Part shown: positions 1 through 8,885 of the stretch, in pieces
Layout: the number at the start of each line of letters is the position of its first letter
Numbering within the stretch: position 1 is the stretch's first letter
IMG/VR virus record: IMGVR_UViG_3300045977_000410
Span: 1-50,689 of that record
Source: a virus
Strand: one strand, 5' to 3'
DNA: 50,689 nt
Translations under genes and position numbers: made by a program
Notes under the pieces: generated by a model
What the model was told of the DNA's origin: nothing
Database searches by the model: none
Seen by the model: the letters and a program-made list of their open reading frames with translations, nothing else

Positions 1-350
1 TCGGTCGCCCCGTTGAGAGCGATGGTGTCGCTGATCGCTTCGCCGGCAAAATTCGTCCCGGCGATGACCACATCGCCGGCATTCCCGACCGCATTGCCCT
101 TGATCGTCACAATCCGCGGGTAATCGGGCTGGGTGATACCTGTGGTGATCACCTGAGCCGCAGCAGTCATTGTGATTGCCGCGTGCACATAAGTCGCCGT
201 CTGCAAAGCCGGCGCGAAATAATAATGCGCCAGGAAGCGCGCAACGAGACTTCCGGCGATGTTCGCTTGTGGAACCTCGCTGGACATCCGCATGCTGCCC
301 GAATGGAATCGGGCATCCCTGCTGCCAAAAGCTAACGCCAATCTCGTCAT
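1..350 (-). CDS. Capsid-associated (decoration-like) protein, 3' end beyond window
   Basis: The reading frame opens at 350 with an ATG preceded by an AAGGAG Shine-Dalgarno site and stays open to base 1, so about 116 N-terminal residues are visible. It follows the capsid gene after about 90 bases. The visible part holds a beta-rich stretch of the type VTIKGNAVGNAGDVVI...TIALNGAT, a pattern I know from phage proteins encoded right after the major capsid gene. Role inferred: minor capsid or decoration protein. The family name is not certain. The C-terminus lies outside the window. Confidence 0.7.
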   Translation of the reverse strand, partial: MTRLALAFGSRDARFHSGSMRMSSEVPQANIAGSLVARFLAHYYFAPALQTATYVHAAITMTAAAQVITTGITQPDYPRIVTIKGNAVGNAGDVVIAGTNFAGEAISDTIALNGAT

Positions 351-442
351 TTCAAATCTCCTTATCATTTGCGCGGGCGGGACTGGTGGCAGTCCTCAGC
401 CCCACCCGCACCTGGTTGCTTGATTACTGATTACCTGATCAC

Positions 443-3157
443 TCAGGTGATCTTTACGTAAGCGCCCTTCTCCGGGACCGGGCTCTCCGTGGCGTTGAAC
501 TCCTCCACGTAATACTGATCTGCCGCCAGGAGCTTGCTGGTCCCGCCGCTCACATCATAGGTCGGGTAAGGGCCCATGATCTGCAAAGTTTGGAACACGC
601 GGTGCATTACCAGCTCGCGGTTGCCGACCACGCCGTAGGAGTCGCTCATCTCGGTGCTCTCGAACACCGGCAGGCCCTTCAGCCGGCCGATGAAGCCGTT
701 GGCGTTCAGGTCCGCATCCGGGCGATCGCCCGCTGCACTGAAGCCGTCCCAGTTGGCGATCTTGTCGGCGTTGGTCGCGCTCAGCAGCAGGAAGTTCGGA
801 TCGTAGTAGCGGTTGATCACCTTTACCTTCGCCACGCCGATCTTCTCCACGAACTCGGAGAGCGGGTCCAGATCGTCCCAGGTCCCGCCCGAGTTGCTCG
901 CCACTTTCAGCGCAGCCGCCAGAGCCATATAGATCGCGCCCTGGTCGATCTTGCGCCGTACCTGGCGGATCAGGTTGGAGAGCGTGCGCGCCACCGCATC
1001 CCAGCCGAGCTGGCTGCGGCTGAACACGATCGCCTCGCGGCTGATCTGGTCCGCCAGCCGGTCGGCTGCCGCATCTACCGTCACGTAGCTGAGCGAAACC
1101 TTGCCGCGCTCGATCGCTACCATCTCGCCCTTGCGGATCGCCGTGTACGTATAGTCCACGTCCAGCGCCGTTGAATCGCCGATCGAGCCGCCGTTAGCCG
1201 CCGTGATCGTGAATATCTCGCCGTTGGCGTAATCGATCACGTAATCTGTGCCCTCGATATACGCCGTGCCGCCGCCGTTTGGCTCCACAACCACGGATCC
1301 GGGCGTGACGCGCTTGTATGCCAGCGCAACCCACACGCCCTCATCCGAGGTCACGTTCTCATCGGTCACCGTGCCGGCATAGCCGGTCTCGCCCGAGAAG
1401 GCCTCGTAGTACAGCCGGAACGGGCTCATGTCCACCAGGCCGAAATCGAAGATTCCGGAGGAAACCAGGGTCGGGAACGCCTCCGCGATCACCGCCCGGC
1501 TGACGCTGTACGGCAGGTTCAGGTCGGAGGTCTGCTCCGCTTCTTCGAAGCGCCGCATCTCCTCCACCAGGTGCCGCTTGTACTGCTGGTCGAACTTCTC
1601 CAGGTACAGCTTGGTGAACTCCTCGTTCACATTCTTCGGCTTGGAGAGATCTCGCCGCTCGCGCAGCTCGCTCTTGCGGATACTCTCCGTCAGCTCGAAA
1701 GCCGGCACCGCAAAAGCGGGGATCTCCAGGTCTTGCTCGATCACCGGGCCGATCACCTCGATACCGCGAAAGCCGGCGTCCTGCAGCGCCTTGCTGGCGA
1801 ACAGCGCATCGTACTCGCGCTTGCGCACTTCCACCAGCTCCTTCACCGCCTCCGGAGTACCCGGGTTGCTGGCCTTGATGCTGGCAACGAATTTCTCGTT
1901 GATCTCCTTGCCCCAGCGCAGTCCCTTGGTGTGCTGTTCGATCGCCGTGCTGACCTTCATCTTGTTGGTCAGCTCCTCGAGCAAATTTTTGGCGTTCAGG
2001 TTCTCATCCAGCGCTGCGCTGAGCAGCACATCGTCGCCAAGTTTCAGCTTTGCCCGCAGAGTCGCCTCCAGCGTGGCCAGCTGCTTGTCCGTCATCTCGT
2101 CGAGCTGAGCCTTCGTAACGCCCAGCTCGGGATGCGATTCGATTAACTTTCTTAAAGCTACGGGGTCCATCATATCCTCCAGTTGCGCAACAACCTCCTC
2201 CGGAGTTAACTCCGCGTCGGAAGGCTCTTGCTTGTTCTCTGTGATGACGGCTGCCGGGTCGCTCGCCTCCACCACCAGGTCGTATCCGGTGATGGCCAGC
2301 TCGGTCACCTCGTCAACCGCCTTGCCGTTGACCTTGATCGAGCGCGTTTCCCCGCGCCCTCTCTGGGATATTGGGATCTTGACCCCGCCTTCCAGCAGCG
2401 CCCGGATGTCTTTGCCCTTCGACGTGGAGAGGATGGTTCCTTCGAGCAGCACCTGCCGCCCGTCGAAATCTACCGCCTCCCACTTGACCACCGTCTCCAG
2501 GATATTCGGTCTGCCGGATTTGGATGAGGGATGCTCCGCCTCGCCCAGTAACTGCACCGCACGCCCCTGTCCCGCACTTTCGTGCAGGTGGGAGCGCAGC
2601 TCGTTCACCGCCGCCGCCACCACGTACGCCGGGTAGCGCCGGTTATTTTCGTTGATCACGTCTGCTGTGATGCCGATCGCCTTGATCTTGCGCGGCCGGT
2701 CCTGACCCGCAGAATCGCCAGCCTCGCCTTCCGCCGCCGACTCCTCCACCAGCTCCACCACGCCGGCAGATTCCTCCACCAGCTTCGGCCAATCTTTTTT
2801 ACTTTCCGCCAGGCTGGTTTGCGGGCGGTACGATAGCTCGACGATTTTCCAATCATCCCGCTCGTCGAAGATGTATGTCTCGCCTTCCTTGCGGTAGCCG
2901 ACCTGGTAGTACTCGTCGTCACGCAGCTTCGTGCTCTGCACGATCACATAATCGCGAAACGATTCCGTAACCCACAGCGATTCCCGGTCCTGGTAAGGCA
3001 GCTCGTAGTTATTCGGGAACTGCGCGCTGAATGCCTTGCGGATCAGGTGCAGCGTGTACTCCAGGCTGCCCTTCACCAGCTCCTCCAGCGGCTCACCCTG
3101 ATCCAGGATGACCAGCGCTTTGATCTTACTGACCTTAGAATTGTCTATCTCCGGCAT
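443..3157 (-). CDS. Prohead protease-scaffold-major capsid protein fusion
   Basis: A single 904-residue reading frame appears to contain three head-assembly functions. After an N-terminal domain (about 1-150), residues 155-300 look like a T4-gp21/S80-type prohead protease: N-x3-RRYP near 171, GEAEHP near 205-210 with the candidate catalytic His, and ISQRGRG near 263-269 with the candidate catalytic Ser. Residues 305-500 are charged and helical, as in a scaffold. From about 510 to the end lies an HK97-fold-like major capsid region. The start at 3157 is chosen because GGAGGAGG sits directly before it; a longer in-frame start at 3172 lacks this. Cleavage between the parts is presumably by its own protease. 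Dyad site D1 lies upstream. Protease and capsid protein are usually separate genes, so the fusion is notable. Confidence 0.85.
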   Translation of the reverse strand: MPEIDNSKVSKIKALVILDQGEPLEELVKGSLEYTLHLIRKAFSAQFPNNYELPYQDRESLWVTESFRDYVIVQSTKLRDDEYYQVGYRKEGETYIFDERDDWKIVELSYRPQTSLAESKKDWPKLVEESAGVVELVEESAAEGEAGDSAGQDRPRKIKAIGITADVINENNRRYPAYVVAAAVNELRSHLHESAGQGRAVQLLGEAEHPSSKSGRPNILETVVKWEAVDFDGRQVLLEGTILSTSKGKDIRALLEGGVKIPISQRGRGETRSIKVNGKAVDEVTELAITGYDLVVEASDPAAVITENKQEPSDAELTPEEVVAQLEDMMDPVALRKLIESHPELGVTKAQLDEMTDKQLATLEATLRAKLKLGDDVLLSAALDENLNAKNLLEELTNKMKVSTAIEQHTKGLRWGKEINEKFVASIKASNPGTPEAVKELVEVRKREYDALFASKALQDAGFRGIEVIGPVIEQDLEIPAFAVPAFELTESIRKSELRERRDLSKPKNVNEEFTKLYLEKFDQQYKRHLVEEMRRFEEAEQTSDLNLPYSVSRAVIAEAFPTLVSSGIFDFGLVDMSPFRLYYEAFSGETGYAGTVTDENVTSDEGVWVALAYKRVTPGSVVVEPNGGGTAYIEGTDYVIDYANGEIFTITAANGGSIGDSTALDVDYTYTAIRKGEMVAIERGKVSLSYVTVDAAADRLADQISREAIVFSRSQLGWDAVARTLSNLIRQVRRKIDQGAIYMALAAALKVASNSGGTWDDLDPLSEFVEKIGVAKVKVINRYYDPNFLLLSATNADKIANWDGFSAAGDRPDADLNANGFIGRLKGLPVFESTEMSDSYGVVGNRELVMHRVFQTLQIMGPYPTYDVSGGTSKLLAADQYYVEEFNATESPVPEKGAYVKIT

Positions 3158-3190
3158 GTCTGCCTCCTCCATCCTGGCCTGAACACAGTT

Positions 3191-3210
3191 CAGGCAATCG
3201 TGCTTATCGG
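3191..3210 (-). promoter_or_regulatory. Dyad site D1, before the capsid gene
   Basis: Plus-strand arms CAGGCAA and TTATCGG with a 6-base spacer. The overlapping perfect dyad CCTGAAC-ACA-GTTCAGG (3178-3194) lies between it and the capsid start. Confidence 0.65.
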
Positions 3211-3220
3211 CTCTGAAACA

Positions 3221-4966
3221 CTAATTAAATAATTCCTTAGCCCCAACAGACTTCCCCTTTGCCGCCGCCGGCGCCTGCCCGCTCCATAGGCTCGCCGACG
3301 TGCAGTAATTCTCCGCGTGCGCGTAGTGGTCCGCCTGGCTGGCCACGTACACCGCCACCTTCTGCCCGCCCGGGCCGTCCTCCAGCGCCCGCACCGATGC
3401 CTTCATGTGAGCGTAATAGTCCGGGATATTTTTGGCGTCCCCCGGCAGCGTGTTCGAATGGTCGTAGAACCTGCCGAAAGTCACATCCAGCGTGCGTGTG
3501 CGGTCCAGGTTCACCACCCCGTCCGCCTCCACCCATTGTGCCTCGTCCATGCGCTTCGAGCCCGTCTTCTGCGAGGTGTAATATGCCAGCCAAACCAGCC
3601 CCTTGCGCAGCGATTCCTGCAGCTCCCGAGCCTTGCGCGTCTCCGGCAGCGCATCCACAACCGCCCGCTCCACGTTGTATTGGCGGATCAGCCTGCCCAG
3701 CGCCTCAAAGCTTTCCACCTCGCCGGCGAATCGCTGCGGCCTCTCCCCTGTCTCTATATCCTGCGGCCCGCGGATCACCACGTGCAGCACCTTACCCACG
3801 TCCGCCCCAAGGACGGTCTTCTCACCGCCCACCGGCTTGTGGGCGAAATCCCGCCGGCAGGCATCCAGCGTCTCATCCGTGAGCTGCCCGCCGCGCGGTT
3901 GGTAAGGCAAACCGAGATCCTGGTTATACGTTTCCTTGCGCTTCGTCTCATCCGTCGTGCGCAGCGATTCCACGATCGCCAGAAGATTCAAAACGCCGCT
4001 CATAAACTTCGTCAGGTGGAAGCCGGCTATCGGCCTCTCCGGGAACGCCACCACCCATTCCCCCAGCGCCTTCGGGTCAATCCTCTTTCCGCACCGCGTA
4101 CAGGCTGCCCAGGCCTCGCCGTCATCCATCCCATGCCAGGCCTTCGGGCGCTCCAAATCGTCCCACTCGGTGACCACACTGTTGATCGTGACGACCTGCC
4201 GCTCCCCGCAGTGCTCGCAGCGGATATGCCACTCGCGCTGGTCGCACTCATCCCATTTGGCGTGGATCCCGAAGCCCGGGTAGCTGGGAGTCGACAGCCA
4301 TAAAATATTGGCGATCGACGAGTGCCCCAGCCGCTTCACCGCGATCTCCGGCGCCCTCGGGTCCATCTCGTCCACCTCGTCCAGCGCCAATACATCCGCA
4401 TCGATGCTCTTGAGCTGCGCCGCCCGTCCCTGGTTATCCACCTGCCCACCGCGCAGATAAATAAAATTGTCCCGGATGCGCTTCAGGGTCACCCGGTCGG
4501 CGCCCCTTTTTCCTGCCCCCGCCCTTCCGCCATCCACCACGATCGACGATAAATAATCGCTCGCCTCGATTGCCGGCCCGATCCTGGCCGCCGAGAAATC
4601 GCTAACGTGCGTGTCGGTCGGGAACACATACAGCCCGTTCGCCCGCCTGACATCCGCCGCGTGCACCACATAAGAGATCGCCCACTCGCTGGCGCCCATC
4701 TGCGAGGCCTTATAAATCACAATCTCCTGCCTCCGGCACCGGTAAACATCTCGTAAATACAAATGACCAGCCAGGTCGAAGCGCACCTCCGGCTTCAAAG
4801 ACCGCCTCTGCAGCATCGTCCACATCAGCAGATCAGGCGCGGGCTGATCTCCGCCCTGCCCGCCTGCCTGCAAGCCGGCTTGCCGGCCGCTGATCTCAAT
4901 CAGCGCTGAGGCCAGCGATTCCCGCTGCTGCCTGTAAGTTGGCGATGAGCCAATCAAGCTCGTCAT
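3221..4966 (-). CDS. terL: Terminase large subunit, GpA type
   Basis: This 581-residue protein is the DNA-packaging motor: an N-terminal ATPase that pumps DNA through the portal and a C-terminal nuclease that cuts genome ends. A Walker A-like segment YKASQMGASEW lies near residues 84-94 and a Walker B-like segment DADVLALDEVDEMD near 190. A zinc-ribbon-like pair, CEHC and CTRC, follows in the middle, and LGADVG begins the likely nuclease domain. The layout matches the lambda GpA family, which suggests but does not prove cos-type ends. It overlaps terS by 71 bases, so the start could lie further in, but GAGGA precedes the chosen ATG. Confidence 0.9.
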   Translation of the reverse strand: MTSLIGSSPTYRQQRESLASALIEISGRQAGLQAGGQGGDQPAPDLLMWTMLQRRSLKPEVRFDLAGHLYLRDVYRCRRQEIVIYKASQMGASEWAISYVVHAADVRRANGLYVFPTDTHVSDFSAARIGPAIEASDYLSSIVVDGGRAGAGKRGADRVTLKRIRDNFIYLRGGQVDNQGRAAQLKSIDADVLALDEVDEMDPRAPEIAVKRLGHSSIANILWLSTPSYPGFGIHAKWDECDQREWHIRCEHCGERQVVTINSVVTEWDDLERPKAWHGMDDGEAWAACTRCGKRIDPKALGEWVVAFPERPIAGFHLTKFMSGVLNLLAIVESLRTTDETKRKETYNQDLGLPYQPRGGQLTDETLDACRRDFAHKPVGGEKTVLGADVGKVLHVVIRGPQDIETGERPQRFAGEVESFEALGRLIRQYNVERAVVDALPETRKARELQESLRKGLVWLAYYTSQKTGSKRMDEAQWVEADGVVNLDRTRTLDVTFGRFYDHSNTLPGDAKNIPDYYAHMKASVRALEDGPGGQKVAVYVASQADHYAHAENYCTSASLWSGQAPAAAKGKSVGAKELFN

Positions 4967-5525
4967 CCGTCCAATCCTCGAATTCGGATACCCTCTCCAC
5001 CTGCACCGGCTGTCCCGGTTTGCCGGCCAGCTCCACGTCCAGCGCTGACTTCGGCTTGTAGACGTTCATCGTCTCCAAATACGTGATCCTGTCCCGGTGC
5101 GCCGCCGGGTCCACCATCTTCGCTACCTTCACCCAGGCTTCCAACACATCCGGAAGGTGATCGCCCAGCATCGCCACCCGCGTGCGCTCGATCTCCAAGT
5201 CGATATTCGGATCGTTCTCCCGCCACTTGCGGATCGTGCGCGCATTCCGCAGGCCCAGCACATCCTGCGCCAGCGCGTCGATCGTCTCAGGCTTGCGCTT
5301 ATCCATCGGCACGCAACTCCAGGCGATAAAAGCAGCCTTGCGCCAGTCCCAGCCTTTGGTTCTAAGAGCCAGATACTCCGTCCACCAGGGGATGTCCTTA
5401 TAGCGCGCCTTCAGCATGCCATAAGCCATCCGGCTATCCACCTGCCCGGGCGTCGTTTCCGACGCCGGAAACGTAGAATCGCTTGGATCCGGATCTACAT
5501 AAATGCCTTCGTCCTCATCGACCAT
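4896..5525 (-). CDS. terS: Terminase small subunit
   Basis: A 209-residue protein directly before and overlapping the large terminase gene. It would bind the packaging site and hand the DNA to TerL. The N-terminus is acidic. The central part (about 45-110), with WRKAAFIAWSCV and NARTIRKWRENDPN, fits a helix-turn-helix DNA-binding region. The assignment rests on position, size and the helix-turn-helix; I see no family-diagnostic motif. A 29-residue leader frame and dyad site D2 lie upstream. Confidence 0.75.
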   Translation of the reverse strand: MVDEDEGIYVDPDPSDSTFPASETTPGQVDSRMAYGMLKARYKDIPWWTEYLALRTKGWDWRKAAFIAWSCVPMDKRKPETIDALAQDVLGLRNARTIRKWRENDPNIDLEIERTRVAMLGDHLPDVLEAWVKVAKMVDPAAHRDRITYLETMNVYKPKSALDVELAGKPGQPVQVERVSEFEDWTDDELDWLIANLQAAAGIAGLSAD

Positions 5526-5604
5526 CGTTCACCACAACTGCCCGCCAAGACCGGAAAACCAGCGGAAAAAACGGAACTTCTACGCCTGATTCGTTCCTGG
5601 ACAT
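5515..5604 (-). CDS. Possible 29-residue leader peptide before terS
   Basis: An ATG at 5604 follows AGAGGAGCT, a strong ribosome binding site, and opens 29 codons (start MSRNESGVEV) whose TGA overlaps the first codons of terS. This arrangement would couple translation into terS. The right arm of dyad site D2 supplies the ribosome binding site. The peptide resembles nothing I know, and it may act only as a translated leader. Confidence 0.4.
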   Translation of the reverse strand: MSRNESGVEVPFFPLVFRSWRAVVVNDGR

Positions 5605-5608
5605 AGCT

Positions 5609-5628
5609 CCTCTAATAACCCTTATCGA
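5609..5628 (-). promoter_or_regulatory. Dyad site D2, before terS
   Basis: Arms CCTCTAA and TTATCGA with 6-base spacer, in the gap between 5642 and terS. Its minus-strand right arm (TTAGAGG) forms the ribosome binding site of the 29-residue leader frame. Confidence 0.65.
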
Positions 5629-5641
5629 AACTGTATTCACT

Positions 5642-5842
5642 CTAAAAAAACTCCGCGCTCTCCGCGCTCTCTGCGGTAATATTTCCCGAGTACGGGTCCT
5701 CCTCGAGCTCTATCTCCCGCATCCCCTCCAGCCCCTGGATATATGCCCGCAGCAGGTTCGCCGTCTCTGGTCCGCACTTCTCCTCCACCCGCTTCAGCGC
5801 CTGCTCGATATCCTCCGGATTGACCCGCTGCGCCGCTCTCAT
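5642..5842 (-). CDS. 66-residue hypothetical protein ending in a repeat-derived tail
   Basis: The start is taken at 5842 because the ATG overlaps the TGA of the metallopeptidase-like gene (ATGA coupling). The body (NPEDIEQALKRVEEKCG...) is helical and charged. The last residues, NITAESAESAEFF, are encoded by a dispersed repeat found five more times in the window, so the C-terminus was probably created by repeat insertion. Function unknown. Confidence 0.6.
   Translation of the reverse strand: MRAAQRVNPEDIEQALKRVEEKCGPETANLLRAYIQGLEGMREIELEEDPYSGNITAESAESAEFF
5649..5681. repeat. Dispersed AESAESAE repeat, copy 1
   Basis: Reads CTCCGCGCTCTC-CGCGCTCTCTGCGG on the plus strand. It encodes the C-terminal tail of the 66-residue protein. 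Confidence 0.65.
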
Positions 5843-6606
5843 CTCGCCAGCTCCAGGTACTCCCGCAGCCCGCTTGCATCGATGATCCCGCTCGGCGTCA
5901 GCGCATCCTCCAGGACCAGGTCGATGTTTACATCGCCGGAATCGCTCAGTAGCCGCTCGAACATCGCAGTTGAATAAACATCGCCGTATGCCTGCCACTG
6001 CCGGCAAGGTACATTCTCATAAATGCCCCGCTCCGCCTCGCTCAGCTCTAAATCATCCAGCCAGTCCCGCTCCATGCCTGCGTCGCAAGATAAATCCAGC
6101 GCAGCCGCAATCGCCTCGTAGCGCAGCCCGTACACCAGCGCCGCCCGATATTCTGAGCGATGCTTGCCATCGTCCAACGCAGCCAGCGCCGCCAGCCCGG
6201 CGATATTCGCCTCGGTCTCCACCTGTGATCTCCGGCTCAGGCACATCATGCCCTGGTAGACATGCGCCGCCTCATGTGCCGCCACTGCAATCACATCCGG
6301 AGTACCGTAATAAGAATCATGCGGGTAGCGGTAGCGCGTCGAGACCCCGACCACCTGGTCGCAGCCGCCGTCCAGGATATACCTTCCCATCAGCACCGAC
6401 CCGCGCAGCTCGCCCGGGAACGGTACATAATACGCCGAGATACCCAGCGCCCGATCGGACACCCCGATCTCCACGAACGCCGGCGATATCGCCTCCGTCC
6501 AGCGCACCAGGTCAGCCTTCGTCGGCTCGACCGGCTGCCAGGCAATTGCAGTCCACAACCCATCCAGCGCCATCGCTAATGAAATCAACACTTCCAGGAA
6601 GCTCAT
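5839..6606 (-). CDS. HExxH putative metallopeptidase
   Basis: A 255-residue protein with a hydrophobic N-terminus (MSFLEVLISLAMALDGLW) that may be a signal or anchor, and the zinc-binding motif HEAAH at residues 111-115 inside VIAVAAHEAAHVYQG. A downstream Glu in the ETEAN segment could be the third zinc ligand. It lies between the endolysin and terS genes, so it may act in lysis, cell-wall or virion-protein processing, or on the host envelope; context alone cannot decide. The peptidase class is supported by the motif only. Confidence 0.65.
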   Translation of the reverse strand: MSFLEVLISLAMALDGLWTAIAWQPVEPTKADLVRWTEAISPAFVEIGVSDRALGISAYYVPFPGELRGSVLMGRYILDGGCDQVVGVSTRYRYPHDSYYGTPDVIAVAAHEAAHVYQGMMCLSRRSQVETEANIAGLAALAALDDGKHRSEYRAALVYGLRYEAIAAALDLSCDAGMERDWLDDLELSEAERGIYENVPCRQWQAYGDVYSTAMFERLLSDSGDVNIDLVLEDALTPSGIIDASGLREYLELAR

Positions 6607-6616
6607 CCTTCAAACC

Positions 6617-7702
6617 TCAAGCAACCGGTTCCAGGTAATACGTTCCATTCTCAAACAGGCACACCCAGTGCCCATCGTGTTGCCCACCCTTGATTTGCAC
6701 CCAGATCGTCTGCACCGGCGTCCCCGCTTTGACATTCAAGATCGGGAATTGGTCTCCCAGGAAAACATCGCCCACATCTGCGTGGTTGGTGCCCGGGCCG
6801 CTGCGTACATTCAATTTCGCTATCTTGACCCGAAATCTCATCTCGTCTTCTCCTCCTGGTGGAGGCGTAGCGCCTCCCGGCGGGCTGATACTGGTGCCGA
6901 ACTGCCGGTTGAACTGCTCGTAGCTGTAGTGATAGCGGTTCAGGTCAATGTCCCGGCTCTGCGCGCCCCACAGCGCTCCCGGCCCCTTCGCCGTGTACTG
7001 CCAGATCGTCCATGTTTCTGGGTTGGCAATCGCGCTCCAGTCGTAGGGAATAGTTGGCTCGGCAGCGCTGGTCCAGTGAGCCACATGCAGCAGCCGCTGC
7101 TTAGCCCAATCTGTGCGCGGCAGGTTCGTATTCCAGAATCCAGGGCTGGTGTAGATAGCCATCATCACGCCCGTTTTCTGCTCGAACTCCGTGATCGCCT
7201 TGTACAGCCAGCCTCCCAGCGCACTCTTACCCAGCCCGCCTGTATCCTCGCAGTCCGCTACCGGTAGCACCGCCGGCGAATCCTTGTAGACCGCAGCGAA
7301 CGATTCGGCGTGCTTGCGCCAGTCCTTATCCGGCTTCATGTACCAGTAAAGCAGCAGCGCCATCTGATGGTCCACCGTGCCCTGGGCGTTGTTCCCCAGC
7401 TGTGGATCAATATATGCATTTCCATAGCCCGCCCTGGCCATCAGAATCGACGCCATCTGGCTCAGGATCCCGAAGTCCATGATCCCTTGCCAGATCGAAA
7501 CGTCCGGGAATTCCACCGGGTAATCCGCAGCCAGAGCCTGCGCATCCACCCGCCGACTCAGCAGGAATTCCCGCGCTCGCTCGACGATCGACGTTGGCCC
7601 GGCGCGGTGCTGCTGGCTGAACGGGCGGGAAATGATTCCCCGCTGAGATAGGTAAGCTATCTCCTCCGGAGGAATATCATCAACACCAAAAGGAAATATC
7701 AT
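6617..7702 (-). CDS. Endolysin: GH25 lysozyme with SH3-like domain
   Basis: This 361-residue muramidase would cut peptidoglycan at the end of infection. The GH25 fold is indicated by FPDVSIWQG (Asp near 67) and VADCEDTGG (Asp150 and Glu152, the usual acidic pair on one strand), then WQYTAKG and DIDLNRY near the domain end. A Gly/Pro-rich linker (SPPGGATPPPGG) leads to a C-terminal bacterial SH3-like wall-binding domain (KLNVRSGPGTNH). The first about 60 residues form an extra N-terminal segment. There is no signal peptide, so export depends on the holin encoded immediately upstream. Confidence 0.92.
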   Translation of the reverse strand: MIFPFGVDDIPPEEIAYLSQRGIISRPFSQQHRAGPTSIVERAREFLLSRRVDAQALAADYPVEFPDVSIWQGIMDFGILSQMASILMARAGYGNAYIDPQLGNNAQGTVDHQMALLLYWYMKPDKDWRKHAESFAAVYKDSPAVLPVADCEDTGGLGKSALGGWLYKAITEFEQKTGVMMAIYTSPGFWNTNLPRTDWAKQRLLHVAHWTSAAEPTIPYDWSAIANPETWTIWQYTAKGPGALWGAQSRDIDLNRYHYSYEQFNRQFGTSISPPGGATPPPGGEDEMRFRVKIAKLNVRSGPGTNHADVGDVFLGDQFPILNVKAGTPVQTIWVQIKGGQHDGHWVCLFENGTYYLEPVA

Positions 7703-7703
7703 G

Positions 7704-8078
7704 TCAGCCCTCGCCGGTGCTTGGCTTGACCCCCACCTTGTTCAATGTCTTTGGCAGCACCCCTAGCGCCGACCAGTGACCCAGCAGTGACCCACCGATT
7801 TTCAGCACAACCGTCACATACACCGCATTCGGCGCCACCAGCTCGAAGGCCTCCGGGATAACCTGCCCGAAGAAGCTCGTGATAAAACTCACCGCCAGCC
7901 ACACCAGGATCGGAATCAAATCCGAATCGATATAGCCGGCCAGCTTCTCCAGCTCAAACCGCTTCTGCCGGAACGCAACATAAATCCCGAACAGCACATC
8001 CAGCACAACCAGCGCCAGCAAAAACAGAACCTGGTTCTGCACCGACTGCCAAAAAGCAAGTAAATTCTCGCTCGTCAT
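7704..8078 (-). CDS. Holin
   Basis: A 124-residue protein with three likely membrane segments (LFLLALVVLDVLFGIYVAF, LIPILVWLAVSFITSFF and a weaker one near NAVYVTVVLKIGGSLLG) and a charged loop between the first two. Placed directly before the endolysin gene, it should form the membrane lesions that release the lysozyme. The size, the topology and the DVLFGIYVA segment resemble phage holins of the toxin-secretion/lysis family; the exact family is uncertain. Confidence 0.8.
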   Translation of the reverse strand: MTSENLLAFWQSVQNQVLFLLALVVLDVLFGIYVAFRQKRFELEKLAGYIDSDLIPILVWLAVSFITSFFGQVIPEAFELVAPNAVYVTVVLKIGGSLLGHWSALGVLPKTLNKVGVKPSTGEG

Positions 8079-8112
8079 GACCTTATCCTCCTAACTTCTT
8101 GTTGCCTGATTC

Positions 8113-8511
8113 CTACTTCGCCAGCTCCCCGGTATCTTTCTTCTCCAGCCGCTCCACCTTGCTCTGTAGCCTGGCTATATGGATCTCCGCCTCGGCCAGC
8201 TTGCGCTCAGCCTCGCGCCGCTTCGTTCGCTCTATGTCCAGCTTCGCCTCCAGCTCGTCCCGGTTCCTTTCCAGCGCATCCACCCGCTCCGTGAGCTGCA
8301 GGATCAGCTCCTCCGAGGCCTTCCGGGCTGCCTCAGAGATATCCATCTGCAGCTTCTTCTCCGCCAGCTTATCCGCCTGGCTCTTCTGCCGAATCTCCTC
8401 CGCCGATTTGCGGTACTCCTCGCGCATCTTCCAGTAAAGCGGCAGCAGCCCGATCAATGCGGGTCCCATGCCGGCGATGCAGGCGACGATGACAGTCTCC
8501 CAATTGAGCAT
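8113..8511 (-). CDS. Membrane-anchored coiled-coil protein, spanin-like
   Basis: The 132-residue product has one N-terminal membrane segment (VIVACIAGMGPALIGLLPLYW), followed by about 95 residues of uninterrupted charged heptads. This resembles an inner-membrane spanin or a small lysis-associated coiled-coil protein. It sits between two membrane proteins of the lysis cassette. I see no partner outer-membrane lipoprotein, so a true spanin role is uncertain. Confidence 0.65.
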   Translation of the reverse strand: MLNWETVIVACIAGMGPALIGLLPLYWKMREEYRKSAEEIRQKSQADKLAEKKLQMDISEAARKASEELILQLTERVDALERNRDELEAKLDIERTKRREAERKLAEAEIHIARLQSKVERLEKKDTGELAK

Positions 8512-8513
8512 GG

Positions 8514-8843
8514 CTATGCGCGGACATCAGCGCCGCGGAAAATCAGGTGCTCGTATGCCAGCATCGTCATCACCCCGAGAATCAAAAAAGCGGCCTGCAA
8601 TCGCAGCACCGCCGACCAGAGCATAAAATCCAGACCAATTGCCAATCCCAGGAAGTCCTTTGCAAATACAAACGCGTAGAAAATGAGCACGTGCGCCAGC
8701 CACGAAAGCGGCGGAATCGTGTACGCCCACTCGTCGGGATGCCGCCGCCAGAAGACCGCCGTCATAAAAATCGATGCAATTGCTACGATCACCACCAGGA
8801 ACTGGACGTACTGCTGCGTTGTAAGCGCCGCCGTTGGTGCCAA
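8514..8843 (-). CDS. Multi-pass membrane protein of the lysis cassette
   Basis: About 109 residues with three or four hydrophobic segments (YVQFLVVIVAIASIFMTAVF, YTIPPLSWLAHVLIFYAFVF, LDFMLWSAVLRLQAAFLILG). The start is set at a TTG (8843) because GGAGG lies eight bases before it; a GTG at 8885 would fall upstream of the predicted transcription start. It is the first gene behind the lysis promoter at 8886-8914. It could be a second holin or an antiholin; the sequence does not tell. Confidence 0.6.
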   Translation of the reverse strand: MAPTAALTTQQYVQFLVVIVAIASIFMTAVFWRRHPDEWAYTIPPLSWLAHVLIFYAFVFAKDFLGLAIGLDFMLWSAVLRLQAAFLILGVMTMLAYEHLIFRGADVRA

Positions 8844-8885
8844 ATCGCTGCCCTCCACTCTCCCCCAGCTTCCTCGCCCCACCAC

